From: CAYWWY01 sp964580185
Lineage (GTDB): Bacteria; Thermotogota; Thermotogae; MWEM01
NCBI GenBank assembly: GCA_964580185.1
Contig: CAZOJQ010000040.1
Location: forward strand, 1 to 25,095
Reading direction: 5' to 3'
DNA length: 25,095 nucleotides
Shown here: positions 15,731 through 23,040 of the stretch, piece by piece
How the letters are laid out: every line of letters starts with the position of its first letter
How positions within the stretch are numbered: the stretch's first letter is position 1
Made by a program: the position numbers and the translations under genes
The notes under the pieces: model-generated
The model's input: only the letters and a program-made list of their open reading frames with translations
What the model was told of the DNA's origin: nothing
Database searches by the model: none

Positions 15731-17257
15731 CTATTGTATCACAAAACTTAGGATGGAAGTGATCAACAAAAGAAGAAGAAAGATGGTCAGCCACACATTC
15801 CGGTAGGCAATATATGGTTTGGAGGGAAGAGGATCAACAGGGACCTCAAAGACATCCCATAAAACCTCAAAAGGAGGAAGTCGTTGAATGACTCGACCAT
15901 ACGGATCGACTAACCCAGTGATCCCGTTATTGGAAACTTGAAGCATCCATCTTCGGTTTTCTACAGCTCGAAAGGGAAGAAAGGCAAAATGAGTCTCTAA
16001 ACCAATTAGATTTCCAAACCATCCATCATTTGTTACTACAACCAATATCTCTGCGTGGTTTTGATGAAATGCTGAAAACACTTCTGGATACAAGGACTCA
16101 AAACAGATCGGAAACCCGATGGAACGATTCGCCACTTCAAAGACTGTAGCATCCGGACCTTCTTCGAAATACGCATAGAGCATAAGAAAATCAAAAGCTT
16201 TGAACAAATCCCCGAATGGTAGTACTTCCACAAAAGGGGTTAATTTCATCTTTCCATAAAAATCGGTGCTGATACCCGAAAAGGGATATGCAATCCGCAC
16301 GGCATTATAATACCTTTGGTCCTCAATTTTCGGATGCGGAACAACGATCGGTATGCCAATTTCTCGTGCTGTTGCTTCAACCACTTGAAGAGTCATCGGT
16401 GATCTCGCGATGTCGTAGAGAAAATGGGATTCGGGAAATACAATCAGATCCACGTCTTTTCCGGATTGAATGAGTTCAGATATCGATGCTTCAAAAGAAC
16501 GAATGAAGTCAAACTCTGAATACCGATACTTTTCTCGCGGTTCCACCCAGGGCTGTACTACAGCAATCTTAGTCTTTTCGGCCATCTGGGGTTGGCTTGG
16601 AGGGAGGAGGATAATGATCAATGAATTTACCAAGTACGCTGACCCGATGCAAACCAATCCGATTCTCACCGCTCTCGACCGAAAAGAAGGAAACCCGCGT
16701 CCCCAGGCATAGGCAATCCATGCGTTGGCACATCCAATGATCCACAATAACAGTTCATTCCCCCCAAATGCGGCGATTTGAAGCAAACCGAAATCCCGGT
16801 ATAGGCTGTCTGAGAAACGGTATCCAGTAAACCCCATAGGACCCCATCCACGAAGCAACTCCGTAAAGACCAGCAATGAAGGGACAAAAAGGAGGAATAG
16901 CCATAAACGCTTTCCAGTTTTCGGCCAAAATGCGCAATAGATGAAACCAAACAATCCAAAAAAGAAGGACTGGATCAAGCACAGCAATAAGTATACAACG
17001 ATGCCCACTTCGCTTGGAAACCGCTCGAACATATTGGGGATCTCATTGTAGAACGTGGGGAAGATCCAATGGAGGCAGATGCCAAAATAAACCAAACCGA
17101 ACACGATGCCCTTAATGAATCCCTTCCAGGGAGAACACCCTTTCAGGATGATCAAAAAAAGGGAAAACCCTACCCATATTGGAAATGAAAATCCAAATCC
17201 GGGCATACATACGGCCAAAATAATGGCTGAAACGATCAACATGCCCCATCGCTTCAA
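15731..17257 (-). CDS. lnt: Apolipoprotein N-acyltransferase
   Basis: Lnt adds the third acyl chain to the N-terminal cysteine of lipoproteins in the cytoplasmic membrane. The 508-residue protein has about six N-terminal membrane segments, then a nitrilase-like domain (about 228-470), then a C-terminal anchor (about 488-506). The catalytic triad is visible: Glu276 (VFPES), Lys336 (YGKMKLTPF) and Cys385 (ICFES). Glu344 (PFVE) and Glu387 match further active-site glutamates, although Val343 replaces the common glycine of PFGE. Length and layout match the proteobacterial and actinobacterial enzyme. The TTG start shares TTGA with the upstream stop, with AAGGGG about 9 nt before it. Lnt is uncommon in typical Firmicutes, which gives this call taxonomic interest. 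Confidence 0.92.
   Translation of the reverse strand: MKRWGMLIVSAIILAVCMPGFGFSFPIWVGFSLFLIILKGCSPWKGFIKGIVFGLVYFGICLHWIFPTFYNEIPNMFERFPSEVGIVVYLLLCLIQSFFFGLFGFIYCAFWPKTGKRLWLFLLFVPSLLVFTELLRGWGPMGFTGYRFSDSLYRDFGLLQIAAFGGNELLLWIIGCANAWIAYAWGRGFPSFRSRAVRIGLVCIGSAYLVNSLIIILLPPSQPQMAEKTKIAVVQPWVEPREKYRYSEFDFIRSFEASISELIQSGKDVDLIVFPESHFLYDIARSPMTLQVVEATAREIGIPIVVPHPKIEDQRYYNAVRIAYPFSGISTDFYGKMKLTPFVEVLPFGDLFKAFDFLMLYAYFEEGPDATVFEVANRSIGFPICFESLYPEVFSAFHQNHAEILVVVTNDGWFGNLIGLETHFAFLPFRAVENRRWMLQVSNNGITGLVDPYGRVIQRLPPFEVLWDVFEVPVDPLPSKPYIAYRNVWLTIFLLLLLITSILSFVIQ
15733..15741 (-). promoter_or_regulatory. Weak candidate internal promoter before the Wzy/WaaL-like gene
   Basis: On the minus strand, TGATACAAT forms an extended -10-like element inside the last codons of lnt, about 27 nt before the next ATG. 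No convincing -35 box stands at 16-18 bp. The 8-bp palindrome ACAATTGT (15721-15728) lies just downstream. Support is weak. Confidence 0.25.
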
Positions 17258-18420
17258 AGCATTTCAACCCCTTGCTGTACACAATCAACTACATATTCCT
17301 GCTCCTCGGAAGTCAATTGACTGTGAAAGGGCAGTGCTATCGTCCGAGCAGCAATAGATTCCGTTACCGGAAAGGTGCCCGGCCTATAACCAAACATCTT
17401 TTGGTATAATGGTTGGAGGTGAATCGGTCGAAAGTATTCACGACACCCCACCCCCTTTTTTTGCAAAAAAGAAAGCAATCGATCTCTCGGAATATGAGGA
17501 TCCAAAAGAATGACATAAACAAACCAACTCATTTTTGTCGTAAAAGCTCCGATGACGGGTGTTTGAATATAGGAACTGTCTCGGAAAAGCTGATTGTACT
17601 GATTTGCGACGGCTGCTCTTTGATTCAACAACTGATCTATCCGGTTCATCTGCTGGACACCTAAAGAAGCAGAAAGCTCATCCATTCGGAAATTGTACCC
17701 CAATTCCACATGATTCAGCCATTGCTCATCGATACCTCTTCCTTGGTTTCGCAGTGAGCGCGCCATTTGGAATAGGTCATAGTGATCTGTCACTACAACA
17801 CCACCCTCTCCAGTGGTTATCTGCTTGTTGGGATAAAAGGCGAAAGCCCCGGCGATACCGAATGATCCACACGGTTTTCCTTTATAGGTTGCTCCGATGG
17901 ACTCACAGGAATCTTCTACGATCTCGAGGCGATGTTTGTTGCATAGAGCAATAACTGCATCCCAATCCATAGGCTGTCCAAAAATATCGACACCAATGAT
18001 CCCTTTAAGGCGATTGCTTTGGTAGTGCACCCTTCCATCACCAATGGTATGCTGGCCTTTGATAATTTGATTAATGGTCTCTGAAAGAGCCTGTGGGTCC
18101 ATGTTCAACGTTATGGGATCAATATCCGAGAAGATCGGAATCGCCCTCTCATAGAGAGCGATGTTGCTTGAGGTAACAAAAGAAAAAGGGGTCGTAATCC
18201 ACAAATCTCCTTTTCGGGGATTCAAAAACTTCATAATAAGCATAAGAGCGCTTGTTCCACTATTTACAGCAACTGCAAATCTCACACCAGCGCATTGAGC
18301 ACAAAGCCGCTCCAATTCTTCAACATTTGGCCCAATGCTAAGGGTGCCACTTTGCAAAACTTCTACCACTGCATGGATTTCCGCTTGACCGATATCGGGT
18401 CTAGACAAGGGTACTTTCAT
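17254..18420 (-). CDS. DegT/DnrJ/EryC1/StrS family PLP-dependent aminotransferase
   Basis: Members of this family transaminate keto sugars bound to nucleotide diphosphates, giving amino sugars for surface polysaccharides, modified lipids or secondary metabolites. The 388-residue protein has the typical N-terminus VPLSRPDIG, SGTSAL (54-59), GVDIFGQP (143-150), the pyridoxal-phosphate aspartate region EDSCESIGA (169-177), and the Schiff-base Lys199 (FYPNKQITTGEGG). C-terminal RPIHLQPLY (331-339) is also characteristic. The ATG shares ATGA with the plsX stop and is preceded by AAGGAG. Its neighbours lnt and a Wzy/WaaL-like gene support a role in envelope glycan synthesis; the exact sugar substrate cannot be read from sequence. 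Confidence 0.9.
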   Translation of the reverse strand: MKVPLSRPDIGQAEIHAVVEVLQSGTLSIGPNVEELERLCAQCAGVRFAVAVNSGTSALMLIMKFLNPRKGDLWITTPFSFVTSSNIALYERAIPIFSDIDPITLNMDPQALSETINQIIKGQHTIGDGRVHYQSNRLKGIIGVDIFGQPMDWDAVIALCNKHRLEIVEDSCESIGATYKGKPCGSFGIAGAFAFYPNKQITTGEGGVVVTDHYDLFQMARSLRNQGRGIDEQWLNHVELGYNFRMDELSASLGVQQMNRIDQLLNQRAAVANQYNQLFRDSSYIQTPVIGAFTTKMSWFVYVILLDPHIPRDRLLSFLQKKGVGCREYFRPIHLQPLYQKMFGYRPGTFPVTESIAARTIALPFHSQLTSEEQEYVVDCVQQGVEML

Positions 18421-19412
18421 GAAGACATGACTCCTTCTGAAGCTTTGGTCAAATCCGTGTCAATTCCTTTTGCCGCAACAAGTAAAGCATTTTTGATGGC
18501 ATATGCATCCGAGCTTCCATGAGCTTTCACAACGGGGGCTTTCGTGCCCATAATGAACGCCCCCCCTGTATTGCGATAGTCGAGTCGTTCTCGAAACCCA
18601 TTCAAAGACTTTCGGATGAGACCACCCCCAATTTTTGCGCCCAATCCTCCTTGAAGAATGGATTCTTTCATCCCGGAAAGGATAAACTTGGCCAATCCTT
18701 CAAGGGTCTTTAAAACCACATTGCCTGTGAATCCATCGGTCACGACTATATGGACTTCTCCAAGGTTGATATCTCTTCCTTCAACATACCCCACAAATGA
18801 ATCGGGAAAGGAATCTTTGATCAAAAGGGATGCTTTATGGAGCTCCTCTAGCCCCTTCTCCTCCTCTGTTCCCACGTTTAGCAATCCAATTTTTGGGGAT
18901 TGAACCCCATTCATTTCCGCATACGCTTTTCCTAAACGGGCAAAACCCAAATAGTGTTCAGCTTTGCATTGGGTATTTGCTCCACTGTCAACCAGAACCG
19001 TCCATCCCAACACACTGGGGATCAAAGTTGCAATCGCAGGTCTGGGAATCGTTGGAAGGCGCCCAACCACAAAGGTTGCTACTGCGAGAAGACCACCAGT
19101 ATTTCCAGCACTTACCAGCGCGTGCGCCCTTTGATCTCGCACCTCCTGCGCTGCCTTATACATCGAAGCATCTTTACGTTTCAAAATCATAGATGGCCGT
19201 TCTTCCGTACCAAAAACATCCGAGGCATGAAGAACGAGAATCCTTTCTAGATTTTTGTGCTTGTTCAACAATGGATGAAGATCTGATTCATTTCCGACAA
19301 GAAGAATCGTATGGGTAAATGAAGGTTCATTGAGGGCAAGGAGGCCACCCTCAACAATAGAATGAGGAGCATGATCCCCTCCCATGGCATCAATCGCTAT
19401 TGTAGCCATCAT
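18417..19412 (-). CDS. plsX: Phosphate acyltransferase PlsX
   Basis: PlsX makes acyl-phosphate from acyl-ACP, the acyl donor for PlsY in phosphatidic acid synthesis, and associates with the membrane. The protein begins with the hallmark IAIDAMGGDHAP and contains SAGNTGGLLA, DSGANTQCKAEHYLGFARLG and VTDGFTGNVVLKTLEG, all typical of the family. The length is 331 residues from the ATG at 19412 (330 from the adjacent ATG at 19409). A reading frame open to 19457 would add 15 atypical residues, while GGAG at 19419-19422 supports the ATG pair. It overlaps the upstream aminotransferase gene by 23 nt. The usual Firmicutes partners (fapR, fabD, fabG, acpP) are not adjacent. Confidence 0.95.
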   Translation of the reverse strand: MMATIAIDAMGGDHAPHSIVEGGLLALNEPSFTHTILLVGNESDLHPLLNKHKNLERILVLHASDVFGTEERPSMILKRKDASMYKAAQEVRDQRAHALVSAGNTGGLLAVATFVVGRLPTIPRPAIATLIPSVLGWTVLVDSGANTQCKAEHYLGFARLGKAYAEMNGVQSPKIGLLNVGTEEEKGLEELHKASLLIKDSFPDSFVGYVEGRDINLGEVHIVVTDGFTGNVVLKTLEGLAKFILSGMKESILQGGLGAKIGGGLIRKSLNGFRERLDYRNTGGAFIMGTKAPVVKAHGSSDAYAIKNALLVAAKGIDTDLTKASEGVMSS

Positions 19413-20265
19413 TATCGACTCCTTTTTGTTGTTGGATCGCGTATGCCCGAAACCCACGCATAAGCTCTTGGGTTATCGGACCAATTGATTTCCGAATCCC
19501 TTGAAACACACCTATGGGGACAATTTCTGCCGAAGTGTGGGTTAAAAAGAGTTCATCCGCATCGAAAAGCTCAATGAGTTCGACAAAACGTTCTTCAACA
19601 GGGAATCCAAGAGTATGAGCATAATCGATTACGATCTCACGAGTAATCCCGCTAAGGATTCCTGAATGAATCGATGGGGTAAGAATTGCTGAATTTTTTA
19701 CCAAAAAAACATTACTAAATGTACCTTCTGCAACATATCCAGAGGGGTTCAGCATCAATCGATCATAGAAGGGGGGACGAATCTCTCTTCGAGCTATGAT
19801 TATGTCTGACGCCCCGGATAGTTTTACCGCTGTACGAAATCCGATTGGTACATTTCGCCGAACCCCAGAAAGAGCTACATGAACACCCTCTGTTTCAATC
19901 AGCGGATCTCTGCGTTCAAGTGGTTTGAATATAATGGCAATCATCGGCTTCAATCCATCTTCAAGCATTTGGTAATGACCTTGGCCTCCGCTCAATTGGA
20001 TCCGTATATTGGCCTCGGACAAGTTGTTTCGATGTACGCCTTCCTCAACAATAGTCTTGAGCGAATCCAAGGAAAGAGGAACCTGAATCCCTAATACATG
20101 AGCTGAATAACTGAGTCTGTGAAAATGGCGTTCAACAGCAAAAGGTTTTCCTTCATACGTTCGTAGCGATTCATAGACTGACTCCCCATATAAAAAGCCT
20201 CGGTCCCAGAGAGAGATATTTGCTTCTGCGCTATCCTGCCACTTCTGATTCAGATATACCCACAT
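19390..20265 (-). CDS. Class IV PLP-dependent aminotransferase (branched-chain / D-amino acid type)
   Basis: This 291-residue fold-type IV enzyme uses pyridoxal phosphate to transaminate amino acids, or to cleave aminodeoxychorismate in the PabC branch. Visible landmarks are ISLWDRGFLYGESVYESLR near the N-terminus, the probable Schiff-base Lys148 (AVKLSGASD), the cofactor-binding stretch LMLNPSGYVAEGTFSNVFLV with Glu180, and LTHTSAEIVPI near the C-terminus. I cannot separate IlvE, D-amino acid transaminase and PabC-like functions from motifs alone. The ATG at 20265 matches the family N-terminus (WVYLN); the frame is open to 20301, which would add 12 unlikely residues. It overlaps mtaB by 35 nt and plsX by 23 nt. 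Confidence 0.85.
   Translation of the reverse strand: MWVYLNQKWQDSAEANISLWDRGFLYGESVYESLRTYEGKPFAVERHFHRLSYSAHVLGIQVPLSLDSLKTIVEEGVHRNNLSEANIRIQLSGGQGHYQMLEDGLKPMIAIIFKPLERRDPLIETEGVHVALSGVRRNVPIGFRTAVKLSGASDIIIARREIRPPFYDRLMLNPSGYVAEGTFSNVFLVKNSAILTPSIHSGILSGITREIVIDYAHTLGFPVEERFVELIELFDADELFLTHTSAEIVPIGVFQGIRKSIGPITQELMRGFRAYAIQQQKGVDNDGYNSD
19419..19422 (-). promoter_or_regulatory. Ribosome binding site that fixes the plsX start
   Basis: GGAG, within AAAAAGGAGT on the minus strand, lies 6 nt before the ATG at 19412 and 9 nt before the ATG at 19409. It excludes the longer reading frame that opens at 19457. Confidence 0.65.
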
Positions 20266-21574
20266 ACTCCGACACCACCCGGTCCATATAAAGTTCATCA
20301 TAAGAGCGAATCTTACAATTCATAATTATCCGGTTCATTTGGCCTTCAGCAGAGAAAAAACTCTGGATGGGAATCCAATGTTCAAGATAGTATTCATCGT
20401 GACCTGTTATCCAACCTGCTTGTTTGCGCTCGACCAATACGGGACGAATTTCGTTCAAATGGAGTTTCCTGAGGCGAACCGAAGCTTCAATGGCTTGGGC
20501 ATTCAAGTACCGGGCGCGATCTTTCTTCTTTCTTTCGTCTACTTGTCCAGTCAGGGTTGCTGCATGTGTGCCTTTTCGAGGGGAAAAACGGAAAATATGC
20601 ACTCTGACAAACCCTATAGATTGCACCAAACGAACCGTTTCAAGGAACTCCTTTTCTGTTTCGCCTGGAAACCCAACGATGAGATCGGTCGAAAAACTAA
20701 ACTTCTGGTTTACTGAGCGCAAACGGTTCACCCACTCATAAACTTTGTCGACCGAGTACTTCCTCTTCATTTTCTCCAAAACTTCATTGGAGCCACTTTG
20801 GATGGAAAGGTGTAGATGAGGGCACATCTTTGGGTGTTGAAAAATGGGAACCCATTTATGGGATTCCCCGTCTGGATTTAATGAACTGACCCTAAGGCGA
20901 AAATCACCGCGAATACTCAATACTTGGTCGATTAAAGAGATCAAATCCATCTCTTTGGCATGGACCGAAATATCTGAATACAATTGAAGATTAATCCCAG
21001 TTAGCACGACTTCTTTTATGCCCTGATCCACCAATCCTTGTATTTCTTGAACAACCCGATCAACCGGCTTACTATTTGGCATTTGACCCCGCGCTATGGG
21101 AATAATGCAATATGAGCATGCTTGATTGCACCCTTCTTCGATCATTACGCCGACTCGTTTATGAACACCATTGGGGCAGAGGCGATGATGGAGCGGTCTT
21201 TCTCGGTTATATTCAAAAGGAATAAAGGCTTGGGTCGTGATTGAATCATCTTCGATAATATCCAAAAACCTGTCTTTGAATTGATTGCCTATGATTTGAT
21301 CGCATTCAGACCAGAACAGATGGGGAGTCAACTGAGCCAAACACCCCGCGCTTACGATTTTTGCCTTTGGATATTTCCGCTTCATTCTTCGAATCATCTG
21401 TAAAGATTTACGTTCCGCTTCATTTGTTACTGCGCAAGTATTGATGATTACACAATCCGAGTCTTTTTCAAGGGTTTCAGCAGCGGTATGCCCATGTTGA
21501 CGAAGCATTTGCATCATCCATTGAGATTCGTATTGGTTCACTTTACATCCAAGGGTTACCACTTGGACCTTCAA
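20231..21574 (-). CDS. mtaB: tRNA (N6-L-threonylcarbamoyladenosine(37)-C2)-methylthiotransferase
   Basis: MtaB (YqeV) converts t6A37 to ms2t6A37 in tRNAs that read ANN codons. The 447-residue protein begins VTLGCKVNQYES, the MtaB-type opening. Cys10, Cys47 and Cys78 should bind the auxiliary [4Fe-4S] cluster, and C149-x3-C153-x2-C156 (CNQACSYC) is the radical SAM cluster. The TRAM domain occupies roughly the last 65 residues. FSTDLIVGFPGETEKEF in the barrel is also typical. The TTG start shares TTGA with the stop of the CBS gene, with AGGAAGGAAG about 12 nt upstream. Its end overlaps the aminotransferase start by 35 nt. Confidence 0.93.
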   Translation of the reverse strand: MKVQVVTLGCKVNQYESQWMMQMLRQHGHTAAETLEKDSDCVIINTCAVTNEAERKSLQMIRRMKRKYPKAKIVSAGCLAQLTPHLFWSECDQIIGNQFKDRFLDIIEDDSITTQAFIPFEYNRERPLHHRLCPNGVHKRVGVMIEEGCNQACSYCIIPIARGQMPNSKPVDRVVQEIQGLVDQGIKEVVLTGINLQLYSDISVHAKEMDLISLIDQVLSIRGDFRLRVSSLNPDGESHKWVPIFQHPKMCPHLHLSIQSGSNEVLEKMKRKYSVDKVYEWVNRLRSVNQKFSFSTDLIVGFPGETEKEFLETVRLVQSIGFVRVHIFRFSPRKGTHAATLTGQVDERKKKDRARYLNAQAIEASVRLRKLHLNEIRPVLVERKQAGWITGHDEYYLEHWIPIQSFFSAEGQMNRIIMNCKIRSYDELYMDRVVSEYVGISESEVAG

Positions 21575-22044
21575 AGGCTTTGAACGCTTCCTTCCTCGGA
21601 ACGGATTTCCTGCATGACCCCGCTGAGAATTTGCATCCGGTTTACGATCCCTAACAAAGATCCTTCTGGACTAATCACGGGTAAAGACAAAAACTTGTGT
21701 CGAATCAACAAATCGGCTGCATGCAGCAATGTATCGTTTTCTTGGACTGTTACGATCGCTTGATTCATAAACTTTTGAATCGGTTCATTCCGAATTTCTC
21801 GAAGCTTCCTTTTTAGTTGATTGGTATCAGGAATGAACGAAGCAGATTGAAGCATTCCGAAGTAAGAAGGCATTACTGCATTGACAATATCATTTTCACT
21901 GATGTAGCCGACCAATCTCATATCGTCGTCAACGACAGGCATTCCACTCCTCTGGTGATTGGAACAGATACGAACGAACCGTTCCACTGTTTCATCTTCG
22001 AACACTGCTGACACGTCTTTGATCATGATCTCTCCAACAACCAT
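21571..22044 (-). CDS. CBS-domain pair protein
   Basis: This 157-residue protein is essentially two CBS domains in tandem. The first covers about 1-60 (VGEIMIKDVSAVFEDETV, then GMPVVDDDMRLVGYISENDIV). The second covers about 90-150 (FMNQAIVTVQENDTLLHAADLL, then LPVISPEGSLLGIVNRMQIL). Such pairs bind adenosyl nucleotides and act as regulatory switches, sometimes for a neighbouring enzyme. There is no attached catalytic domain. The ATG follows GAGGTGG by about 5 nt and lies 9 nt after the pfkB-family gene, so the two are co-expressed. A role as nucleotide sensor for that kinase is possible but not shown. Confidence 0.88.
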   Translation of the reverse strand: MVVGEIMIKDVSAVFEDETVERFVRICSNHQRSGMPVVDDDMRLVGYISENDIVNAVMPSYFGMLQSASFIPDTNQLKRKLREIRNEPIQKFMNQAIVTVQENDTLLHAADLLIRHKFLSLPVISPEGSLLGIVNRMQILSGVMQEIRSEEGSVQSL

Positions 22045-22053
22045 CCATCCACC

Positions 22054-23028
22054 TCAATTCATCCGTTCAATGGTTATATGATCCAGGGTTTGATTGATTT
22101 CTTCCACTGGAGGCATCTCTTTTTTGATCCGATGAGTCTTTGCGAGCGCAGAAGCCATCCCAAAATGGGCCATTTTGAGATAGTCCAAAGCCTCTGTTTG
22201 CTTTCTTTTCAGGTAGTAATAGATCATTCCTGCCATAAATGCATCACCAGTGCCCAACAAATGCGAGAAGTCGACTTCCTCGTCTCGAATGGAAAAAACC
22301 CAATTTCCTTCTTTGGTAACAATAACATTTTGAAGGGTTTTATAAGAAATCACAACCAAATGAGCGCCCCTTCGAATCAGTTCTTTCCCGGCGTCAAAAT
22401 AGTCTTCCAAACGTTCCACGTATTGACCGAGGATTTTTTGATCACTACGCATATCTGGACGCACGACCATTGGGCATGCTTGCATGCTCGATTGCGTAAG
22501 CAGTTTTCCTCGGGCTTCCATAAAAACGACGTTATTCCTCTCTTGAGCAATTTGCGAGAGCGTGCCATAAATATTGAGAGGAATACCCAAAGGCACTGAG
22601 CCGGAAATCAAGATAAGGTTGGAATGGGAACAGAAGGAATGATACCTCTTGAGAAAGTGCTGAAGGTCATCTTCAGAAATTAGAGGACCAGGAGCATTGA
22701 TCTCTGTGATTGTGTGTTTTTCCTCATCAAAAATGGAAATGTTTTCCCGACTTTCATCTTCCAAATGAACAAAGTTGACTGTAATCGACCGATATCTCTT
22801 TCGCAGTTCTTCTGAGATAACCCGGCCGATGTACCCTCCGATAAATCCCATCGCTGTGGAAGGAATTCCCAAGCTTGCAAGCATCATTGAAACATTGATC
22901 CCTTTCCCGCCAGGATCCATATTCATTTTTTCTCGATCATAAACCCGGTGCAAGCTGTTCGCGCGAAAATTGGGTATGATGAACTCTCTATCCAGCGCAG
23001 GATTAAGGGTTACTGTGCCAACAATCAT
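22054..23028 (-). CDS. PfkB family carbohydrate kinase, FruK/LacC-like
   Basis: This 324-residue cytoplasmic kinase resembles 1-phosphofructokinase and tagatose-6-phosphate kinase. It begins VGTVTLNPALDREFII and has the substrate-site GGKGIN (40-45), SGSVPLG (142-148), and the ATP-site GTGDAFMAG (259-267) with the catalytic base Asp262. Two positions differ from standard FruK: the usual KPN reads RPD (190-192), and the usual SLG-x-x-G before the ATP site reads SYKTLQN (228-234). These changes could alter substrate or nucleotide preference. No PTS permease gene (fruA) or fruR is adjacent. GGGAGG precedes the ATG. It follows the FtsA/PilM-like gene by 12 nt and precedes the CBS protein by 9 nt. 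Confidence 0.82.
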   Translation of the reverse strand: MIVGTVTLNPALDREFIIPNFRANSLHRVYDREKMNMDPGGKGINVSMMLASLGIPSTAMGFIGGYIGRVISEELRKRYRSITVNFVHLEDESRENISIFDEEKHTITEINAPGPLISEDDLQHFLKRYHSFCSHSNLILISGSVPLGIPLNIYGTLSQIAQERNNVVFMEARGKLLTQSSMQACPMVVRPDMRSDQKILGQYVERLEDYFDAGKELIRRGAHLVVISYKTLQNVIVTKEGNWVFSIRDEEVDFSHLLGTGDAFMAGMIYYYLKRKQTEALDYLKMAHFGMASALAKTHRIKKEMPPVEEINQTLDHITIERMN

Positions 23029-23040
23029 TTTCCTCCCACC

